A stretch of 64,000 nucleotides of DNA from Microbulbifer elongatus (GCF_020524885.1 NZ_JAIVKJ010000003.1:231501-295500); one strand, 5' to 3'. Counted from the stretch's first letter, positions 28,309-37,678 are shown. The notes: generated by a model not told the origin, from the sequence alone. Translations and numbers: made by a program.

Positions 28309-30102
28309 ATGAGCGAGATCAAGATTCCGCTGCGCGACATGCGCTTTGCCATGCGTGAACTGTTTGGCTGGGATCAGCACTATGCAACGCTGGGCTACGA
28401 AGATGCGAGTCCGGACGTAGTGGACGCCATCCTCGAAGAAGGCGCCAAGTTCTGTGAAAACGTGTTGGCGCCGCTGAACCAGATTGGTGACCAGCAGGGC
28501 TGTACCTGGAATGACGGTGAAGTCAAAACTCCAGAGGGCTTCAAAGAGGCCTACCAGCAGTTCGTAGAAGCCGGCTGGCCGTCTCTGGCACACAATGTGG
28601 ATCACGGTGGCCAGGGTCTGCCGCCGTCTCTGGGAACCATTCTGAGCGAGATGGTGGGTACCGCCAACTGGTCCTGGGGTATGTACCCGGGCCTGTCCCA
28701 CGGTGCTATGAACACCCTGGAAGCCCACGGTACCGATGATCAGAAACATACTTACCTGACCAAGCTGGTCGAGGGCAGCTGGACCGGCACCATGTGTCTG
28801 ACCGAGCCGCACTGTGGTACCGACCTGGGGATCCTGCGCTCCAAGGCTGAACCCAATGCCGATGGCTCCTACTCCATTTCCGGTACCAAGATCTTTATCT
28901 CTGCCGGTGAGCACGATATGGCAGAAAATATCGTGCATATCGTACTCGCACGCCTGCCAGATGCGCCTGCGGGCACCAAGGGTATCTCCCTGTTTATCGT
29001 CCCCAAATTCCTACCGAATGAAGACGGCTCCGTCGGTGAGCGCAACGGTGTGACCTGTGGCTCCCTGGAGCACAAGATGGGTATTCACGGTAACGCCACT
29101 GCGGTGCTGAACTTTGACGGCGCCAAAGGTTTCCTGATTGGCCCGCCGAACAAGGGCCTGAACTGCATGTTCACCTTCATGAACACCGCGCGTCTGGGTA
29201 CTGCCTTGCAGGGCGTGGCGCACGCGGAAGCCGGTTTCCAGAAATCGCTGGCGTACGCCAAGGATCGTTTGCAGATGCGCTCCCTGAGCGGCCCTAAAAA
29301 CCCGCAGGGCGCGGCAGATCCGATTATTGTGCACCCCGATGTGCGCCGTATGCTGCTGACTCAGAAAGCCTTCTCCGAAGGTGGTCGCATGCTGGTGCTG
29401 CTGTGTGCACAGCAGGTGGATCGCTCCCAGAGTGGCTCCGAGGAAGAGCGCAAAGACGCTGACGATCTGCTGGCGTTCCTGACGCCGATCGCCAAGGCCT
29501 TCCTGACCGAGACCGGCTACGAGTCTGCCAACCTCGGCCTGCAGTGTTTCGGTGGCCACGGCTATATTGCCGAGTGGGGCATGGAACAGAACGTCCGTGA
29601 TTCCCGTATCTCCACTATCTATGAAGGTACTACCGGTATTCAGGCCCTCGACCTGTTGGGTCGTAAGGTACTAATGAGTCAGGGCGAGCTTCTGCGCAAG
29701 TTCACCAAAATCGTGCACAAGTTCTGCCAGGCGGAAGTGGACAATGAAGCTCTGGCGCCTTTCGTCGCCAAGCTCCAGGAACTCAACAAGGAGTGGGGCG
29801 AGCTCACCATGAATGTGGGCGTCAAGGCGATGGAAAACCCTGATGAAGTGGGTGCTGCCTCCGTGGATTACCTGATGTACTCCGGTTATGCGGTGCAGGC
29901 GTACCTGTGGGCACTGTCCGCCAAAGTGGCGAATGAGCAGATTGCTGCGGGTACCGCGGAAGAGGACTTCTACCGCGCGAAACTGGCAACCGCTCGATTC
30001 TTCTTCGACCGGATTCTGCCGCGCACTGCAACGCACGCCGCCGCTATGCAGAGTGGCGCCGACAACCTGATGAGCCTGGACGCGGATCACTTCGTCTTCT
30101 GA
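28309..30102 (+). CDS. acyl-CoA dehydrogenase, long form with C-terminal extension
   Basis: A 597-residue enzyme of the large (DmdC/FadE-related) acyl-CoA dehydrogenase subgroup. It starts IPLRDMRFAMRELFGW, has the FAD segment GTMCLTEPHCGTDLGILRSKA, the middle beta domain with SISGTKIFISAGEH, and a helical domain containing RISTIYEGTTGIQALDLLGRK, where the Glu of YEGT is the catalytic base. The extra 150-residue C-terminal domain distinguishes it from standard 380-residue enzymes. The start at 28309 follows GAGGGTACACAGG. Members oxidise medium/long acyl-CoA or 3-methylmercaptopropionyl-CoA; the neighbouring FadD favours fatty acids. Confidence 0.93.
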   Translation: MSEIKIPLRDMRFAMRELFGWDQHYATLGYEDASPDVVDAILEEGAKFCENVLAPLNQIGDQQGCTWNDGEVKTPEGFKEAYQQFVEAGWPSLAHNVDHGGQGLPPSLGTILSEMVGTANWSWGMYPGLSHGAMNTLEAHGTDDQKHTYLTKLVEGSWTGTMCLTEPHCGTDLGILRSKAEPNADGSYSISGTKIFISAGEHDMAENIVHIVLARLPDAPAGTKGISLFIVPKFLPNEDGSVGERNGVTCGSLEHKMGIHGNATAVLNFDGAKGFLIGPPNKGLNCMFTFMNTARLGTALQGVAHAEAGFQKSLAYAKDRLQMRSLSGPKNPQGAADPIIVHPDVRRMLLTQKAFSEGGRMLVLLCAQQVDRSQSGSEEERKDADDLLAFLTPIAKAFLTETGYESANLGLQCFGGHGYIAEWGMEQNVRDSRISTIYEGTTGIQALDLLGRKVLMSQGELLRKFTKIVHKFCQAEVDNEALAPFVAKLQELNKEWGELTMNVGVKAMENPDEVGAASVDYLMYSGYAVQAYLWALSAKVANEQIAAGTAEEDFYRAKLATARFFFDRILPRTATHAAAMQSGADNLMSLDADHFVF

Positions 30103-30115
30103 GCTTGATGTAAGG

Positions 30116-30150
30116 AAAACACCGCCGCTGGAAACATCGGCGGTGTTTTT
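30116..30150 (+). terminator. rho-independent terminator after acyl-CoA dehydrogenase
   Basis: AAAACACCGCCG, 10-nt loop, CGGCGGTGTTTT, then further T. A 12-bp stem directly after the gene. Confidence 0.88.
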
Positions 30151-30205
30151 GAATCCGGCTTTTGCCAACGGCGGTAAAAGGCGGACAGTATTATCCGGAG
30201 TGCCG

Positions 30206-30550
30206 ATGCAATTACCCGCGCAAATCATTGAGCGGCTGCAGCAGCTGACTTGTCTGCCAAATACCGCTCGGGTACAGTTCCGATTGCCCGATGGCAGTGA
30301 CTTTTACCTGCGGGTAGATCGCCGGAATCCGAGTACCGCCAATGGAAAGGTCAGTGACATCGAAGCCGAGCAGGTCTCGGGTGTGACCGATGAGGCAGAT
30401 TTGGAACTGGAAATGTCCTACAACACCTTGAGGGATATTACCGATGGCCAGTTGAGTGCCCGCCATGCATTTTTGCTCGGTGATATCCGCTACACGGGTA
30501 ACCGGGAGCTTGCAGCAGCGCTGGCGGATCTTTTTCCCGCGCATTCATAG
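30206..30550 (+). CDS. SCP2 sterol-binding domain-like protein
   Basis: A 114-residue soluble protein. The segment VQFRLPDGSDFYLRVD, then DLELEMSYNTLRDITDGQLSARHAFLLGDIRYTGNRELAAALADLF, follows the SCP2 pattern (strand, strand, 'l..i..G...p..aflsGk.ri.Gn..la..l..l'). SCP2 domains bind acyl chains or lipids. The ATG at 30206 has GGAG 6-7 nt upstream; an earlier start would extend into the preceding terminator. Position between an acyl-CoA dehydrogenase and FadD fits a lipid-handling role. Similarity is judged by eye. Confidence 0.72.
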   Translation: MQLPAQIIERLQQLTCLPNTARVQFRLPDGSDFYLRVDRRNPSTANGKVSDIEAEQVSGVTDEADLELEMSYNTLRDITDGQLSARHAFLLGDIRYTGNRELAAALADLFPAHS

Positions 30551-30892
30551 CGGACGTCGGTTGACGTGCCTTCTGGCGGCCCTGATAAGAAAAATTCCAT
30601 GCAGGTGGCGGGCTCTGAAAATTCAGGCGCGTTATTTGCCACGAATAGCGTCATTCACCGAATTACTATCAAAACTTAAAATAATTATCTGTCCGCAAAG
30701 GCCCTGTCCTGAAGATTTCGTCTATATAGACATGGGTACCACAAAGAGGTTGGCAGCTGCCGGATTCTGGCGGTTGGTTAATTTTCACGTCATGGTATCT
30801 TCAGTCTGTAACCTGATTGATAATCCCCGGGTATGAGGGCGTGCCGCAGCACGCGGGCAGCACCACAAAAACAACATATTGGGAGAAATAAG
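30551..30892. other. intergenic region upstream of fadD
   Basis: No gene is supported here. It is AT-richer than its surroundings around 30655-30700, as expected for a promoter region, but I could not define hexamers or a fatty-acid regulator operator with confidence. An ATG at 30833 in frame with fadD would add 20 basic residues with no family support. Confidence 0.4.
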
Positions 30893-32530
30893 TTGGACAT
30901 CGAACGCAGTATTCTTGACGTGTTTTCCACTGCTACGGCCAAATACGACGAAAGACCGGCCTTCACCTGTCTTGGGCATACCCTGACGGTCGGCGATATA
31001 GATCGTCTCAGTGCCAACTTTGCTTCCTACCTACAGCACAAGACGAATCTCAAGCCCGGTGATCGCATCGCAGTGCAACTGCCGAATGTTCTTCAGTACC
31101 CGGTTGTGGTTTTCGGCGCCCTGCGTGCTGGGCTTACCGTAGTCAATACCAATCCGCTGTATACCAAGCGTGAGCTCAAGCACCAGCTAAATGACTCTGG
31201 TGCCAAGGCGCTGGTGGTTCTGGCGAATATCGCGGACACCGCGTCCGAGGTTATTCCGGAAACGGGTGTGGAGCAGGTGATTGTTACTGAGATTGCGGAC
31301 CTGCACCCACCGCTCAAGCGCATCTTGATTAACAGTGTCGCCAAGTACATCAAGAAAATGGTGCCGGAGTTCAACTTTGCCAATCGCGTGGATTTTCGAG
31401 ATGCCATGTCTACCGGCGCGAGCAAGCCACATCAAGACGTGCAGCGCTCGCCTGACGATATTGCCGTACTGCAATATACCGGAGGCACCACCGGCGTAGC
31501 CAAGGGCGCGATGCTGACCAACCGGAACCTGGTCGCGAACATGGAGCAGGTACGCGAGGCTTTGGGCGATTCCATGAAAGAGGGGGAAGAGTACTACGTT
31601 GCACCTTTGCCGCTTTATCACATTTATGCGTTTACCATTCACTGCATGTGCCTGTTTACCACCGGCAACCACACTCTGTTGATTCCGAACCCGCGCGATA
31701 TTCCGGGCTTCGTGAAAACCCTCAAGGGCAAGCGGTTCACCGGGTTTGTCGGCTTGAACACTCTGTTCAATGGCTTGATGCGGTGCCCGGATTTTGTCGA
31801 CCTGGATTTCAGCAAGCTGCACACTACCTGTTCCGGTGGTATGGCGCTGACCCGTGCGACGGCAGAGAAATGGGAAAAAATGACCGGCTGTGTGGTGACT
31901 GAAGGCTACGGAATGACCGAGACCTCTCCAGTTGTCTCGTTTAATCCGGCGGATGCAGTACAGCTTGGCACCGTGGGAACCGCGGTACCGGGTACCGAAG
32001 TGAAGGTCATCGATGAAAACGGCAATGATCTGCCCAACAATACTCCGGGTGAGCTCTGTGTTCGTGGGCCACAAGTGATGAAAGGCTACTGGGAGCGTCC
32101 GGAAGCCACTGCGGACACTATCGATTCCGAGGGCTGGTTGAAAACTGGCGATATGGCAGTGATCCAGGACGACGGCTACATCAAGATCGTCGACCGCAAA
32201 AAAGACATGATCATCGTTTCCGGTTTCAACGTTTATCCGAACGAAATCGAAGATATCGTAGCCGCACACCCGAAAGTGGGTGAGGCTGCCGCCGTGGGCA
32301 TCCCTGATGAGCGCAGTGGTGAGGCGGTGAAACTGTTCGTGGTGAAGGCCGATGCATCTCTGACGGCGGACGAAGTCGTGGCTTACTGTCGAGAGAACAT
32401 GACTGCGTACAAAGTGCCGAAAAATATCGAGTTCCGCGAAGATTTGCCCAAGACCAATGTGGGCAAGATCCTGCGTCGTGAACTGCGCGATGAAGAAATG
32501 AAGAAGCTGGAGGAAGTGGCCAGCGCGTGA
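30893..32530 (+). CDS. fadD: long-chain fatty acid-CoA ligase FadD
   Basis: A 545-residue AMP-forming ligase that activates long-chain fatty acids to acyl-CoA at the inner membrane. The AMP-binding P-loop is YTGGTTGVAKGAML, followed by LPLYHIYAFT, TEGYGMTETSP, GWLKTGDMA, DRKKDMIIVSGFNVYPNEIED and the C-terminal lysine region PKTNVGKILRREL. The body matches E. coli FadD nearly continuously. TTG at 30893 is chosen because GGGAGA lies 6 nt upstream; the protein then lacks about 25 N-terminal residues seen in E. coli. A terminator follows. Confidence 0.95.
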   Translation: MDIERSILDVFSTATAKYDERPAFTCLGHTLTVGDIDRLSANFASYLQHKTNLKPGDRIAVQLPNVLQYPVVVFGALRAGLTVVNTNPLYTKRELKHQLNDSGAKALVVLANIADTASEVIPETGVEQVIVTEIADLHPPLKRILINSVAKYIKKMVPEFNFANRVDFRDAMSTGASKPHQDVQRSPDDIAVLQYTGGTTGVAKGAMLTNRNLVANMEQVREALGDSMKEGEEYYVAPLPLYHIYAFTIHCMCLFTTGNHTLLIPNPRDIPGFVKTLKGKRFTGFVGLNTLFNGLMRCPDFVDLDFSKLHTTCSGGMALTRATAEKWEKMTGCVVTEGYGMTETSPVVSFNPADAVQLGTVGTAVPGTEVKVIDENGNDLPNNTPGELCVRGPQVMKGYWERPEATADTIDSEGWLKTGDMAVIQDDGYIKIVDRKKDMIIVSGFNVYPNEIEDIVAAHPKVGEAAAVGIPDERSGEAVKLFVVKADASLTADEVVAYCRENMTAYKVPKNIEFREDLPKTNVGKILRRELRDEEMKKLEEVASA

Positions 32531-32568
32531 TTGTCTGGGCCTGAAGCCGGGTCCCACAATACTCCTCG

Positions 32569-32597
32569 AAAACCCGCTGCTCGCAGCGGGTTTTTTT
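32569..32597 (+). terminator. rho-independent terminator after fadD
   Basis: AACCCGCTGC, 3-nt loop, GCAGCGGGTT, then TTTTT. Follows fadD by about 40 bp. Confidence 0.9.
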
Positions 32598-32709
32598 GTG
32601 GAAGCGCGCCGCGATTGCAGCTCCGAACGCTTCATCTGGTGTGTCTGAGTCAGCCCGGAGTGATTTGTTGCGCTATAACTAGGGGTGCACTGATACTTGG
32701 AGACACGCG

Positions 32710-33237
32710 ATGGAGCAGGAACCTAGGCGGCCGGTGATACTCCATGAAGAGCTGCCCGCCGAGCACGAAGACCCCCTGATCCGGGTGCTGCATATTATTA
32801 TCCGCGGCTCCATCCGCTTTCTCGCCATTCTGATGGCAATGGTCATTATGTGGAGTGTGGCGGATGTGGTATGGGTATTGTACCAGCGCCTGTCGATGGA
32901 GCCCCTTTTGCTGCTGGATTACAACGATCTGTTCGATGTATTTGGGGCCGTTATGCTCTCCCTGATTTCCATCGAGATCTTTATCAATATCCGTCTCTAT
33001 CTAGGCTCCAACGTAATCCCGATCCAGCTGGTGGTGGCGACTGCCTTGATGGCCATCGCGCGGAAAGTCATTGTGTTGGACCTGGAAGATACCGGGCCTT
33101 TATATGTGTTTGGCATTGCCGTAACGACACTGGCCCTGGGGGTTACTTACTGGCTGGTTGCCAAGAAAGAAGCACCGGCTCACGGCACCCATTGTCCCCC
33201 GCAGGGTATACCAAATCCAAAGCCGCGAGAGGAGTGA
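32710..33237 (+). CDS. PsiE-family membrane protein
   Basis: A 175-residue inner-membrane protein with about four TM helices. The pattern DLFDVFGAVMLSLISIEIFINIRLYL, then QLVVATALMAIARKVIVLDLEDTGPLYVFGIAVTTLALGVTYWLV, is characteristic of the phosphate-starvation-inducible PsiE family. The C-terminal 20 residues are polar and Pro-rich. The family is named for phosphate starvation in E. coli, but its activity is unknown and regulation here cannot be told. It converges on an M28 peptidase gene. Confidence 0.85.
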   Translation: MEQEPRRPVILHEELPAEHEDPLIRVLHIIIRGSIRFLAILMAMVIMWSVADVVWVLYQRLSMEPLLLLDYNDLFDVFGAVMLSLISIEIFINIRLYLGSNVIPIQLVVATALMAIARKVIVLDLEDTGPLYVFGIAVTTLALGVTYWLVAKKEAPAHGTHCPPQGIPNPKPREE

Positions 33238-33266
33238 GCTGCGTTCCGGCTAAGCTTGATAGCAAA

Positions 33267-33293
33267 TAAAAAGGGCGCCATAGGGCGCCCTTT
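33267..33293. terminator. shared convergent terminator
   Basis: AAAGGGCGCC, 4-nt loop, GGCGCCCTTT. The T run is better on the reverse strand (CCCTTTTTATTT), so it mainly ends the M28 peptidase transcript, but it lies between two convergent genes and may serve both. Confidence 0.8.
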
Positions 33294-33322
33294 CGGTAGT
33301 AGGTTCCGCGTTGTGAGAGGCG

Positions 33323-35143
33323 TTACTTCCTGCTCTCTGCGCTCTTGTCGCGAATGGCGCGGAACTCGTTGCCTTGGTACCAGTTTGGCCAGTCGCGGCT
33401 GTTGGCTAGGGCCAGGCCGATGTCGAGACCCAGTGCCAGATCCAGCGCGGCACCTTCCATATTCCACTCGGGATCATATTCATCGCCGGGTTTGTGGTAG
33501 TGCTCTGCGGTGTACTCATCACCCTTCTTCTGTGCCCACTCGCGGCCGTGCTCAAAGCTGTCGGTACCGGAGTCGAAGTAGAGCATCGGCACGCCTTTTT
33601 TGGCCAGGCTGAAATGGTCGGAGCGATAGAAGTAGCCGCGCTCCGGATGGTCTTCCGGCGCCAGATAGCGCCCCTGGGTGCCGGCGACTTTTTCCAGGAT
33701 CTTTTCCAGCTCGCTGTTGCCGTAGCCAACCACGATCACATCACGCATTGGGCCGAGTACGCCCATGGCATCGAAGTTGATACCTGCCACGGTTTTTTCC
33801 AGTGGGACTACGGGATTGGCAGCGTAATACTTTGATCCGAGCAGGCCGGACTCTTCTGCAGTGACCGCCACAAACAGCAAAGAGCGCTCCGGCGACTGTT
33901 CCATTTGCGAGACCTGTCGGGCCATGGCCAGCAGGCCTGCGGTACCAGTGGCGTTGTCAACAGCGCCATTGAAAACGTGGTCGCTTCCTTCCGCGTGCTC
34001 GTTGATACCCAGGTGATCCCAGTGAGCGGTGTAGATGATCGCTTCATCCGGGTACTTGGAGCCCTCGACTTTTGCCACCACATTGCGGGAGTTGGAGGTG
34101 CGCACTTTGCTCTTGAGGTCCACGGAAGCAGTAAGATTCAGTGGTTTTGCTTTGAACCCCCGTTGCTTGGCCGCTTCCATCTCCTGCGCCAGGTCCAGGC
34201 CGGCGGCACTGAACAGTGATTTCGCAGCGTCATTGGTGATCCAGGATTCCACGGCAACCCGGTCGGCGTTATTGTCTTCCGCTTCCAGGCTGATCTGGGC
34301 GCCGGACCAGCTGCCACTTACCACTTCCCAGGGATAGCCGGCGGCGCCGGTCTCGTGGATGATGATGGCGCCGTCCGCACCCTGGCGCGCGGCTTCTTCA
34401 AACTTGTAACTCCAGCGACCGTAATAGGTCATGGCGTTGCCATTGAACAGGTTTTTGTCCTGGGTGGCGTAGCCGGGGTCGTTGACCAGGATTACTGCCG
34501 TCTTGCCCTGCATGTCGAGGCCGGCGTAATCGTTCCAGTCGTTTTCCGGTGCAACGATACCGTAACCGACAAACACCAGCGGGCTGTCTTTTATCTGGCT
34601 TTCGGGCGTTTGACGCTGGGTAAAGGCCACCATATCGGTGCGCGGCTGCAGCGTCTTTTCAAAGCCCTTGCCTTTGATCGCAAGCGGTGTGCTTTCGATC
34701 TGCATTTCCACTACCGGGACGTCCTGGAACCAGCTGGGGTTTCCGTCCGCGTCGGTGGCGCCGGGTTTTAGCCCCAGCTTTTTGAATTCGTCGGCAAGGT
34801 AATTGATGGTCAGCTCTTCGCCCTTGGTTGCCGGTGCGCGACCCTCGAACTTATCGGACGCGAGGATGGCGATGTGCTTGTGCAGGTCCTTGGCGATCTC
34901 AGCAACTTCCGCTTTTTCAGCATCATTGAGGGTCGGCTCGGTAACAGGCGCAACTGTCGGCATTTCTTTTGGCGGTGGAACCTCACGACCGCCTTCTGCG
35001 CGCTCGGTTTGTTCGCTTTGCTGGGGCTTAGCCGCCTGTTCTGCGCTGGGCGCAGTCCCGTCTTTGCTGCACGCTGCGAGTGCAGTGAATCCCGCAAGGG
35101 CCAGAGGCAGCGCGAGGCGCCGCCAGTGATCAGGAGAATGCAT
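33323..35143 (-). CDS. M28-family zinc aminopeptidase, lipoprotein
   Basis: A 606-residue exported peptidase. The signal peptide ends in a lipobox (FTALAAC; Cys25), followed by an acidic/Gln-rich linker, so it is probably outer-membrane or periplasmic-face anchored. Residues about 100-300 hold a PA-type insert. The M28 metal ligands are visible: TAHWDHLG, AVDNATG, AEESGLLGS, INFDAMG and YRSDHFSLAKKG. M28 enzymes remove N-terminal amino acids. SD AAGGAA precedes the ATG. The adjacent downstream reverse gene, upstream by strand order, is an M14 carboxypeptidase, giving a neighbouring pair of peptide-trimming enzymes. Confidence 0.93.
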   Translation of the reverse strand: MHSPDHWRRLALPLALAGFTALAACSKDGTAPSAEQAAKPQQSEQTERAEGGREVPPPKEMPTVAPVTEPTLNDAEKAEVAEIAKDLHKHIAILASDKFEGRAPATKGEELTINYLADEFKKLGLKPGATDADGNPSWFQDVPVVEMQIESTPLAIKGKGFEKTLQPRTDMVAFTQRQTPESQIKDSPLVFVGYGIVAPENDWNDYAGLDMQGKTAVILVNDPGYATQDKNLFNGNAMTYYGRWSYKFEEAARQGADGAIIIHETGAAGYPWEVVSGSWSGAQISLEAEDNNADRVAVESWITNDAAKSLFSAAGLDLAQEMEAAKQRGFKAKPLNLTASVDLKSKVRTSNSRNVVAKVEGSKYPDEAIIYTAHWDHLGINEHAEGSDHVFNGAVDNATGTAGLLAMARQVSQMEQSPERSLLFVAVTAEESGLLGSKYYAANPVVPLEKTVAGINFDAMGVLGPMRDVIVVGYGNSELEKILEKVAGTQGRYLAPEDHPERGYFYRSDHFSLAKKGVPMLYFDSGTDSFEHGREWAQKKGDEYTAEHYHKPGDEYDPEWNMEGAALDLALGLDIGLALANSRDWPNWYQGNEFRAIRDKSAESRK

Positions 35144-35211
35144 ACAGGTTCCTTTTTTATAGGTTATCGAATTTATAGGTTATCGGCGTTTTGCTTATTC
35201 GAAAGTGTTCG

Positions 35212-36342
35212 TCACTTATTGTCCATAAATGCCAGTGTTTGGCGGATTGGGAAAAGCATATCTCGCGCCAGGTTACGGCAGCGCGATGGGGACCAGCCCT
35301 CAATCGGGTCCGGCAGGTTGTCATTGTCCTTGAACGGCATCTCCAGGGTCAGCGCCAGCGTGCGGAACTGGTGGCCACACCAGTTGGTGCCCACGGTCAT
35401 GTTTGCCTCGCCGGGCTTGTCCAGTGGGTAGCCCTGAGCAGTCTGGAAATCCGGGCTGACGTTTTCAAAGGCTTGCTTGAAAGTGGTTTCCAGGGCCGCG
35501 TGATTGTCGTCATAGCCGGGAATGCCTTCACAGCCAGCGACAAAGTTAAACGGTAGCGCCTCGTCACCGTGAATATCGAGGAACATGTCGCCACCGGTGG
35601 CAAGCATGCGTTCACGCACCAGATAGACTTCCGGGCTGCGCTCCATACTGGGTGATTGCCACTCGCGGTTCAAGTTGGCACCGGCCGCATTGGTGCGCAG
35701 GTGACCACGCACACTGCCGTCCGGGTTCATATTCGGCACCACGTAAAATACGGTGTCTTGCAACAGTTGCATTGCAGACGGGTTCGACTCATCCAGCAAG
35801 GCGTCCAGAAAACCCTCCACAAACCATTCCGCCATAGTTTCACCGGGGTGCTGACGGGCGATCATCCAGACCTTGCGTTTAGCGGTGTCCGGGTTGCCGA
35901 TGGTGAGCAGGGTCATGTCGCGGCCATCCAGGGTCAGGCCCAGCGTTTCTGCCTGCACGCGCTCGTCAGACTGCGCCCAGGCAATCATGTCCAAATGGCG
36001 CTCCCAGGAGAAGGGCGCGAAGTAGGCCAGGTAAATGCTGGGCTGTTCCAGGTCCACGGTAAAGTCCAACACTTTGCCATCGTACTGTGCGTCGATACGG
36101 AACCAGTTTTGGCGATCGTAGGAAGCACACACCCGGTAATTTTCCCAGCCTTCTGGATAGGCGGCCTTGCCTGCGTTGGAAATACGCAGCGGGTACTCCT
36201 TACCGACCTCGCCCTCGAGGCGGAAGTGGAACCACTGGTAAAAGTCCGACTGGTTGTCGATACGAATGGCGAGTTCGACGGGGGTGCTGTTCTTGTCGAT
36301 CACCTTGATATTGCCGCTGTCAAAGGCGCTGCTGATATGCAT
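35212..36342 (-). CDS. M14-family cytosolic carboxypeptidase-like protein
   Basis: A 376-residue zinc carboxypeptidase of the cytosolic carboxypeptidase (CCP, M14D) type. The N-terminal beta domain (DFYQWFHFRLEGEVGKEYPLRISN...YPEGWENYRVCASYDRQNWFRI) is the CCP hallmark. The metal site is RQHPGETMAEWF plus DIHGDEALPF, and the catalytic Glu is in LTLEMPFKDN. NPDGSVRGHLRTNAAGANLNREW binds substrate. No signal peptide. The ATG at 36342 has CGGAG at 7-nt spacing; a longer frame adds an unlikely 59 residues. Bacterial relatives include a Pseudomonas enzyme of known structure; the natural substrate is unclear. Confidence 0.92.
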   Translation of the reverse strand: MHISSAFDSGNIKVIDKNSTPVELAIRIDNQSDFYQWFHFRLEGEVGKEYPLRISNAGKAAYPEGWENYRVCASYDRQNWFRIDAQYDGKVLDFTVDLEQPSIYLAYFAPFSWERHLDMIAWAQSDERVQAETLGLTLDGRDMTLLTIGNPDTAKRKVWMIARQHPGETMAEWFVEGFLDALLDESNPSAMQLLQDTVFYVVPNMNPDGSVRGHLRTNAAGANLNREWQSPSMERSPEVYLVRERMLATGGDMFLDIHGDEALPFNFVAGCEGIPGYDDNHAALETTFKQAFENVSPDFQTAQGYPLDKPGEANMTVGTNWCGHQFRTLALTLEMPFKDNDNLPDPIEGWSPSRCRNLARDMLFPIRQTLAFMDNK

Positions 36343-36670
36343 GCGTAGGCTCCGCAGTAGTCTTGGGGAAAGGGTGTTTAAAGGCTTTATAATGCAGGAT
36401 ACAGATTCGGATACAAAATTCAGGGTAGCCCTGGGTAGCTTGAAGGAAATGTCTGCCCGGGTATAGATTTTGAGAACAAAATATCGAGAGGCGGTGGCGT
36501 CGAAAAATTTTTGCGGCACTGAATGAAGGCGCCGAAATAAGACCCCGAATTAAAAAGGCGCGGCGCTCTTGCGAACACCGCGCCCCTGCCAATCCATGGC
36601 GGCACCTGCTGAGACTACTGCTCCCTGAAATTTCTGGCGTCAGACCAATGACGACTTCTCACTGCCCCGG
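36343..36670. other. intergenic region upstream of the M14 gene
   Basis: No gene is supported. The upstream region of the M14 gene probably holds its promoter, but no clear hexamer pair was found. A GC-rich imperfect repeat (GCGCGGCGCT...CACCGCGCCC) lies at about 36559-36586. Confidence 0.35.
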
Positions 36671-36862
36671 TCAATGCGCGGTGCGAACCACAACCACATC
36701 GTCAGAAACGTTGTACTGCTCCCTGACATACCTCAGCAGGTGCTGTTTAAAGTTTAGGCATGTTGCGATCTCGCCGCCGTGGGAGAATGTAAAGTTGGCG
36801 TGCAATCGGTTAACTTTTGTACAGCCGGGCAACTTAGACTTGCTGGGCGCCTGTTTGAACAT
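36671..36862 (-). CDS. possible 63-residue protein following the SYLF gene
   Basis: The frame begins 5 nt after the SYLF stop codon, which suggests translational coupling. The product starts MFKQAPSKSKLPGCTKVNRL and ends in a regular-looking segment (HLLRYVREQYNVSDDVVVVRTAH). There is no signal peptide, TM helix or known motif, and no strong SD. The end FKQHLLRYVREQYNVSDDVV reads like a helix, but only conservation in relatives could establish it as a gene. Confidence 0.33.
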   Translation of the reverse strand: MFKQAPSKSKLPGCTKVNRLHANFTFSHGGEIATCLNFKQHLLRYVREQYNVSDDVVVVRTAH

Positions 36863-36867
36863 GTCCG

Positions 36868-37443
36868 TTAGTCAAAGTTTAACTCGCTGTCTTTCCAGTA
36901 CTTGGTGCCTTTCAGAGTAGCCTGCAGCGCGACACCACTTTCGGTCAGCTGGTAGACCCGCATCCCATCGGCGACAACTTCGCCACCTACGGCAACGCCT
37001 TTGTCCTGTGCCTTGGCTGCGGCATCTGCATGCCCGCCAAATGACCAGCCGTGTTCTACGAAGCGATTCATGACTTCCGGCGAGTCAAACACGAACAGGG
37101 CACGAAAATCCTTGACTCCAAACCCCAGGCCAACACCGACTTCGCCCATCTTCATGTATGTGCGCTCCCCCGCGTTGCTGACGGCAACCCCATAGCCGGT
37201 GGACGCACTTGCCAGCAACAAGTTGACGTTGACGTTGCTGAATACCGCGTATCCCGGCGCCTGTTTAACATCCGTGCGCAGGTCAGGCTTCAGGCGGTAC
37301 AGCTCATTGAGGACTTCGCGCTCGGTTTGCTGGATGTGTTGCCGCTGGTCGTCCCGTGTCTGGCCGGGTGCGGCGCAGGCGCTAAGAATCAGCGAGAAAG
37401 CGATTAGCAGCAGTGCACCGCCGTGTTTCAGATGGACTGGCAT
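36868..37443 (-). CDS. SYLF/YSC84-domain lipoprotein
   Basis: A 191-residue predicted lipoprotein: the signal helix LLLIAFSLILSAC gives lipobox LSAC. The mature part carries the lipid-binding SYLF/Ysc84 domain with GYAVFSNVNVNLLLASASTGYGVAVSN, KMGEVGVGLGFGVKDFRALFVF and GWSFGGHADAAAKA. In eukaryotes SYLF binds phosphoinositides; the bacterial role is unknown, probably envelope-related. The ATG at 37443 has TGGAGAAA upstream; a longer frame adds 47 residues before the signal peptide and would abolish export. Confidence 0.88.
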   Translation of the reverse strand: MPVHLKHGGALLLIAFSLILSACAAPGQTRDDQRQHIQQTEREVLNELYRLKPDLRTDVKQAPGYAVFSNVNVNLLLASASTGYGVAVSNAGERTYMKMGEVGVGLGFGVKDFRALFVFDSPEVMNRFVEHGWSFGGHADAAAKAQDKGVAVGGEVVADGMRVYQLTESGVALQATLKGTKYWKDSELNFD

Positions 37444-37678
37444 AGTGGTTTCTCCATTTCTGCCCGTGTCGGGCGGATTGTTGGGCTTGTTGTGTATTCC
37501 ATGCAGTTCTGAATTGACGATATCTGCACTGATGATCCGCAGAATAGCGACGAAGTTTCGGTATGCCTGAGACCTGGCGCACAAAGATTCAATTTACGCC
37601 ACTTCCGGTACGGTCGCTGAATAGGTATTCTTCCCACCCTGAAATATTCGGTGATCCGATCCAATAGGAGTCAATCTC

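Noticed and set aside
30833..30892. ATG start 20 codons upstream of the chosen fadD TTG
   Set aside because: The added residues have no family counterpart and there is no SD before the ATG, whereas GGGAGA precedes the TTG.
31187..32635. 482-residue reverse open frame across fadD
   Set aside because: Antisense shadow of a complete and conserved FadD; no signal, SD or family.
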